From the NCBI GenBank assembly GCA_023264735.1, contig JAHFVD010000015.1:75217-139216 (forward strand): a stretch of DNA of 64,000 nt. The letters run 5' to 3'. Made by a program: the position numbers and the translations under genes. Positions 60,221 through 64,000 of this stretch are shown in pieces. The notes under the pieces are model-generated. The model saw only the letters and a program-made list of their open reading frames with translations. It made no database searches and had not been told where the DNA came from. The stretch comes from Mycobacterium sp. (GTDB lineage Bacteria > Actinomycetota > Actinomycetes > Mycobacteriales > Mycobacteriaceae). Every line of letters begins with the position of its first letter. The first letter of the stretch is position 1.

Positions 60221-61360
60221 GTGCAGATGGTAGTCATCCCAGACGTGATCACTGGAGACGCGCTGCGGGCGCGCGTTGAGGCCGAGTTTCTCGCCGCCCT
60301 GGATTGGCTGCAACTTGGCCCGGCTGAAGCAGCAACGTGGCCGATCGACACCCGGTTGGAAGAGATCTGCCGCCGGCTCGAGCAGATGGCGTCGACGGCG
60401 GACTGTCACGGCGACGCCCGCAGGTTGCTGACCGCGTTGCTGAGATCGCGCTGCGAGATTATCGATGTCCAACTGTCGAATCGGCTTCGCTCATTGTCCG
60501 AGATACGCGAAAGCGTGGAGAGACTTCGAGGTCTGTCGGTACACGAAATCGTCCTTGGTGTACCACAAGTGGTCAGCTGCGAGCTCATGCTTGGCCGCGC
60601 GATGATCTCGACGGTCTGCGATTCGACGTGGCTGCCACAGCGGCTTCATGTCGCCGATCCGAACGACCCGGGTCGTCAGGCAACCCTGCAGTACATCGAC
60701 CGTGCACACATTCCACTTTCGCAGGCGCCACTGGAACGTGAACTCGTCCGGCGTGGTCGAGCGGCGATTGTGACGTCTGCGCGCGACGACAAGCGCACGT
60801 TCAAGGGCATCATCGACGTCTCAGGCTGCCGCGGCTACGTCGCGGCTCCGATCACTGCCCGTGGCCGAGTGGTGGGACTGCTTCACGCCGACCGTCCCGC
60901 CACTGACCTCAACGTCACCGATGAGCACCGTGAGCAAATGGAGGCTTTTGGTCAGTGCGTCTCGATCGTTCTGGAAAACGCTGCTCTGGAAGAGAAACTG
61001 CAGCATCAGGCGAAGGCGGTTCGGGAATTCTGCCGGGTCTTGGATGTCGAACGCGAAGCCCACGATTCTCCACCGTCATCGGAACTGTTGCGAATCGGAA
61101 TGGCGCGTACGAATTTCGGGCGTAGGACCGCCGGTCACTCGCGCCGTTTGTCGGCTTTGACGCCTCGCGAGCGTGAGGTTCTCGAGCACGCCGCGACCGG
61201 GGCGACCAACGCGCAGATTGCCCGCAGACTTGTGATTTCAGAGGGCACCGTGAAGTCGCACTTGAAGGGGATCGCCAGGAAGCTTGACACCTCAAGTCGT
61301 GCCGCTGCTGTCGCAGTCTATTCGGGAGCTGTTGCACGTGATTTCTCGGAGGCGACGTGA
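60221..61360 (+). CDS. GAF-like sensor with C-terminal LuxR DNA-binding domain (first of two)
   Basis: 379 residues from GTG 60221 after GGAAGG. The N-terminal half is helical; residues about 110-260 resemble a GAF domain (YVAAPITARGRVVGLLHADRP, EAFGQCVSIVLENAALEEKL). The C-terminal HTH is LTPREREVLEHAATGATNAQIARRLVISEGTVKSHLKGIARKL. No receiver domain, so it probably responds to a bound ligand. Its stop overlaps the start of a second regulator of similar plan (GTGA). Confidence 0.87.
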   Translation: MQMVVIPDVITGDALRARVEAEFLAALDWLQLGPAEAATWPIDTRLEEICRRLEQMASTADCHGDARRLLTALLRSRCEIIDVQLSNRLRSLSEIRESVERLRGLSVHEIVLGVPQVVSCELMLGRAMISTVCDSTWLPQRLHVADPNDPGRQATLQYIDRAHIPLSQAPLERELVRRGRAAIVTSARDDKRTFKGIIDVSGCRGYVAAPITARGRVVGLLHADRPATDLNVTDEHREQMEAFGQCVSIVLENAALEEKLQHQAKAVREFCRVLDVEREAHDSPPSSELLRIGMARTNFGRRTAGHSRRLSALTPREREVLEHAATGATNAQIARRLVISEGTVKSHLKGIARKLDTSSRAAAVAVYSGAVARDFSEAT

Positions 61361-62496
61361 CCACTGCGCGACGGCACCCAGTCGTCGATGCGCTCAACGC
61401 GCTCGATCGGCGGCTCTGCGCCATACTGCCAAGCGCGCCAGCGCACGACGACGCGTCGTCGATCGACGAAGCGATTGCGATGGCGGCCAAGACAACGGAT
61501 CTGGCCTTGAGTCCGGAGTTGGACTGTGAGCGGTCAGTCGGCGAAATCGTCCCCGAATTCCTGACTTTGCAAGTCCAGGCGCGAGAAGTGCTCCTTCAAG
61601 ACAGCCGCGCGATTGTCTCCGAGATCACCCAATCCATCTGTCGGCTGGGGGATGTCGGCAGCACGCCGTCCCTGGATGCGCAATTGTGTTCTGAACTTCG
61701 TGGCAGTCTCGGCTTCGTTCACGTGGCCATCTCCGTTGTCGAGGCCGACCGACTTCGTGTCGAGTACGTCGACGGTGTGGCCCCGTCAGTTCCCGTTGAG
61801 ATGTCGGCGGCCGATTCAGCGATTGAGATGCGTTGCATGCGTGGCCGGTCTGCCCTGATGGCATCCGGGCCCACCGCGACGCCGGGCTATGCGGGCTTAC
61901 TCGAATCGGACAGCTATGTCGTCGCGGCAGCCGAGGTTGAGCGACAGACAACCATCCTCGTGCATGCCGCCCGTGGGGAGTTGACAACATCGGCCGACGT
62001 TCAGCTGATCGACACCGCGACATTCGCCTACACGATCCTGCGCGAGCGATTGCACAGAGTTGAGCAGCTGCGGACGCAGCAACAGCGCTTAACCCGCGCA
62101 GCGGCGCGCCTTACAGCAGAAGCCGAAAATATTGCGGCGTCGACGTTGGATCTGAGTGCCGACAACGCCGTGGGATGGACTCTGACAACTGACGACAAGG
62201 CGCCGCCGACCGTTTCGGCGTTGTCGCGGCGGGAGAGCGACGTATGCGAACTGATTGCTGTCGGCGCGTCAAACGCGGAGATCGCGGAGTCGTTGGTACT
62301 CAGCGTCGAAACCGTGAAGAGCCACGTCAAGCGGGTTCTACACAAGCTGGGCGTAGCCAACAGGTCAGAGGTGATCGCGTACTGCGCTGAGGCGGCTCTG
62401 ACATCGGCGGACGGACAGTCGAAATACGCTGGCGAGTTCGGCACACAGTTCGGCCGGCGGCGTCATACCCACCCACACGGAACCTTGTACAAGTGA
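61357..62496 (+). CDS. GAF-like sensor with C-terminal LuxR DNA-binding domain (second of two)
   Basis: 379 residues from GTG 61357, the same length and layout as its upstream partner but with low identity outside the HTH (LSRRESDVCELIAVGASNAEIAESLVLSVETVKSHVKRVLHKLG). The middle part (FVHVAISVVEADRLRVEYVDG...YVVAAAEVERQTTILVHAARGE) is GAF-like with poor conservation. The two are coupled and may form a heterodimer. It is the last gene before the right dagK repeat. Confidence 0.83.
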   Translation: MTTARRHPVVDALNALDRRLCAILPSAPAHDDASSIDEAIAMAAKTTDLALSPELDCERSVGEIVPEFLTLQVQAREVLLQDSRAIVSEITQSICRLGDVGSTPSLDAQLCSELRGSLGFVHVAISVVEADRLRVEYVDGVAPSVPVEMSAADSAIEMRCMRGRSALMASGPTATPGYAGLLESDSYVVAAAEVERQTTILVHAARGELTTSADVQLIDTATFAYTILRERLHRVEQLRTQQQRLTRAAARLTAEAENIAASTLDLSADNAVGWTLTTDDKAPPTVSALSRRESDVCELIAVGASNAEIAESLVLSVETVKSHVKRVLHKLGVANRSEVIAYCAEAALTSADGQSKYAGEFGTQFGRRRHTHPHGTLYK

Positions 62497-62543
62497 GCGC
62501 CTAGCTCGAAGTCGCCCGAGCAGGTCTTCGCTGGCCGGCGAAC

Positions 62544-62677
62544 CTGGAGCGCTAGACCTTCTCCGGGACAATGATTTTCAACGCACCCGGTATTGCGGAA
62601 ATCTCGGCGGGAAGCGGGCAGACGTAGTCGCCGTCGGCGTAGGCATTGATGCCGGGAGAGTCGACGGTGACGGTGCG
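62544..62677. repeat. Right 134-bp direct repeat (3' end of the intact dagK)
   Basis: Matches 39437-39570 without gaps (13 differences). This copy spans the last 12 bases matching the SRPBCC remnant and the C-terminal codons of the complete dagK gene. With the left copy it bounds accessory block 2. Confidence 0.9.
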
Positions 62678-63454
62678 GGCCCGGTCGGTGGTCACCTGGG
62701 GAAGGTTCACGTGCGTGCCCTTGAACACCGTCGGGAACAACCGGATCAGCTTCGTGCGCGACGACGCACCCACCATCGTGATGTCGAGCATGCCGTCGCA
62801 GTGATTGGCCCCCGGCGTGATCAACATGCCGCCGCCGTAGCTGCGCGTGTTGCCGAACGCCGCCAGCGTCAGATCAGTGACGATCTCCCGCTCGCCGTCG
62901 AGCACCAGCCGAAATGGCAACGGCCGCAACTGGGAGATCTCCGCCACCAGCGCGACGTTGTAGCGCATCCGGCCGTGCGGCCAGCTCATCCGGTTCACCC
63001 GATCGCTGACCAGTGAGTCGAATCCGGTTGCGGCCACCGTCCCGAACCAGGTGCTCGACCCGTCGGCGCCCTTGATGAGCCCGAGGTCCACGGTCTCGAT
63101 ATGCCCGGCGGCGATCACGTCCACCGCCGCTACCGGGTCGGCCTGCGGCAGCCCGTACTCGCGGGCATGGTCGTTACCGGTGCCCGCCGGCACGATCCCC
63201 AGCGGAATATCGGTGCGCGCCAACGCCTGTAGTGCCAGGCGGATCACCCCGTCGCCGCCCACCACGACCAGTGCATCGGTCTCCCGGGTCAGCGCCTCGC
63301 CGACCAGTTCGCGGGCATGGGCGGCGTCGCGGCCGACGATGCCGGTCACGTTGATCCCGAGTTCCTGGAAGCGGGCCACCGCTCGCTCGCCGGCGTGCGG
63401 CGCGTTGCCGTGACCCGACTTCGGGTTCGTCAGGACCGTGACGTGGGAAATCAT
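62552..63454 (-). CDS. dagK: Diacylglycerol kinase family lipid kinase
   Basis: 300 residues from ATG 63454. Catalytic-domain motifs: TNPKSGHG (nucleotide loop), VVVGGDGVIRLALQAL (GGDG), GIVPAGTGNDHARE, and the second domain with VAATGFDSLVSDR and the closing NAYADGDYVCP and PGALKIIVP. It phosphorylates diacylglycerol or a related lipid at the membrane. By sequence and neighbours it corresponds to M. tuberculosis Rv2252 (from memory), which is linked to phosphatidylinositol mannoside synthesis. The start overlaps the stop of the upstream FAD-linked oxidase gene by four bases. Confidence 0.93.
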   Translation of the reverse strand: MISHVTVLTNPKSGHGNAPHAGERAVARFQELGINVTGIVGRDAAHARELVGEALTRETDALVVVGGDGVIRLALQALARTDIPLGIVPAGTGNDHAREYGLPQADPVAAVDVIAAGHIETVDLGLIKGADGSSTWFGTVAATGFDSLVSDRVNRMSWPHGRMRYNVALVAEISQLRPLPFRLVLDGEREIVTDLTLAAFGNTRSYGGGMLITPGANHCDGMLDITMVGASSRTKLIRLFPTVFKGTHVNLPQVTTDRARTVTVDSPGINAYADGDYVCPLPAEISAIPGALKIIVPEKV

Positions 63455-64000
63455 GGAATCAGCTTGCCGGGGTTCAGAATCCCGGCCGGATCGACCGCCT
63501 GCTTGACGGCCCGCAGTACCTTCACGCCGAGCTCGCCGATCTCCGCGCCCATCCACGGCCGGTGGTCGGCTCCGATGGCGTGGTGGTGGGTGATGGTGCC
63601 TCCGGTGCGTGAAATGGCATCGGAGGCGGCAACTTTAGCGGCCAGCCACTGTTCGGTGACATCGCCGCGCTGCCCGGCCACGACGGTGAAGTACAGCGAT
63701 GCCCCGGTGGGATACACATGCGAAATGTGGCACATCACCAGCGCGGGCGTGCCGCTTTCGGCTGAGCCCACCCCCGAGTCGCTGCGCTCCTGCCCGCCGA
63801 GCGAACTCGTCAACGCCTCGGTGACCGCGGCTTTCAGTGTGGACAGATTGGCCCACGTCGTCGCCGTCTCCAGCGTCTCGCACAACGCGCCGGCCGCCAG
63901 CAGGGAATCGCGCAGATACGGTGCATCGAAACGGCCGTGCTCCCACGCCCGTGCCGGAGCCTCGCCCAGCGAGGTGCCGCCCTGGGCTTCCAGTACCGCA
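63451..64000 (-). CDS. FAD-linked oxidase (C-terminal part, truncated by window end)
   Basis: The open frame reads from the right edge to the stop at 63451. GRFDAPYLRDSLL, ETLETATTWANL, VMCHISHVYPTGASLYFTV, GGTITHHHAIGADHRPWMG and AVDPAGILNPGKLIP are the cap-domain and C-terminal landmarks of FAD-linked oxidases of the alkyldihydroxyacetonephosphate-synthase/glycolate-oxidase type. It matches M. tuberculosis Rv2251 by context (from memory). Coupled with dagK (ATGA), so a lipid-linked role is likely. Confidence 0.9.
   Translation of the reverse strand, partial: AVLEAQGGTSLGEAPARAWEHGRFDAPYLRDSLLAAGALCETLETATTWANLSTLKAAVTEALTSSLGGQERSDSGVGSAESGTPALVMCHISHVYPTGASLYFTVVAGQRGDVTEQWLAAKVAASDAISRTGGTITHHHAIGADHRPWMGAEIGELGVKVLRAVKQAVDPAGILNPGKLIP

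Noticed and set aside
1..64000. tRNA, rRNA or integrase-marked genomic island
   Set aside because: No tRNA-like cloverleaf, rRNA sequence or tyrosine/serine integrase gene was noticed, so the accessory blocks cannot be called integrative elements of that type.

Overview
The window is high-GC actinobacterial DNA and almost certainly comes from a Mycobacterium or Mycolicibacterium. The evidence is an MmpS/MmpL pair, S-(hydroxymethyl)mycothiol dehydrogenase, a mycofactocin-type SDR, DUF3145, DUF732 and DUF4185 proteins, and many GTG starts with ATGA/GTGA gene overlaps. From memory, the order Hsp70-like gene, 315-aa SDR, MBL hydrolase, mscR, serine hydrolase, DUF3145, ..., diacylglycerol kinase, FAD-linked oxidase matches M. 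tuberculosis Rv2264c to Rv2251 in inverted orientation. Two accessory blocks sit inside that backbone.

1-11.3 kb: an HxlR/thioesterase operon, small secreted proteins and lipoproteins, SRPBCC proteins, an APH-like phosphotransferase, mmpS-mmpL, and an SDR preceded by an unusual protein with 12 cysteines at exact three-residue spacing. 11.3-17.7 kb: a tightly overlapping carotenoid operon (crtI, crtB, split lycopene cyclase crtYc/crtYd, a CrtT-like methyltransferase, a CrtU-like FAD enzyme, a Rieske protein) that predicts an aromatic carotenoid of the isorenieratene/beta-isorenieratene type. No crtE is present. 18.9-20.7 kb: an IS200/IS605 element (tnpA and tnpB divergent, probable omega-RNA at the right end) inserted in codon 2 of the Hsp70-like gene; the original start codon is stranded 1.7 kb upstream. 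22-31.6 kb: backbone metabolism, including formaldehyde/mycothiol detoxification and a TetR gene with an internal amber codon.

31.6-39.2 kb (accessory block 1): two opposed copies of a membrane module made of six-TM proteins, a CoxIII/NorE-like protein and a CoxIV/NorF-like protein. There is no catalytic oxidase subunit. TetR and PucR regulators, an SDR and a stub of an acyl-CoA dehydrogenase lie between the copies.

39.3-62.7 kb (accessory block 2): about 23 kb bounded by 134-bp direct repeats. Each repeat is the 3' end of dagK; the left one is a truncated remnant and the right one belongs to the intact gene. The block encodes what looks like an uncharacterised CoA-dependent catabolic pathway: mycofactocin-type SDR, LLM flavin oxidoreductase, CoA ligase, P450, a DUF35-thiolase fusion, a CrtC-like protein, a phosphotransferase, ALDH, an SMP-30 lactonase, a flavin reductase, a degenerate RibBA, a second thiolase and another SDR. 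It carries its own regulators: a 1,498-aa pseudokinase-AAA-TPR-GAF-histidine kinase with a cognate response regulator, and two tandem LuxR-type proteins. The window ends in dagK and a partial FAD-linked oxidase.

I saw no tRNA, rRNA or CRISPR array. Family names come from recognising motifs by eye, not from database searches.
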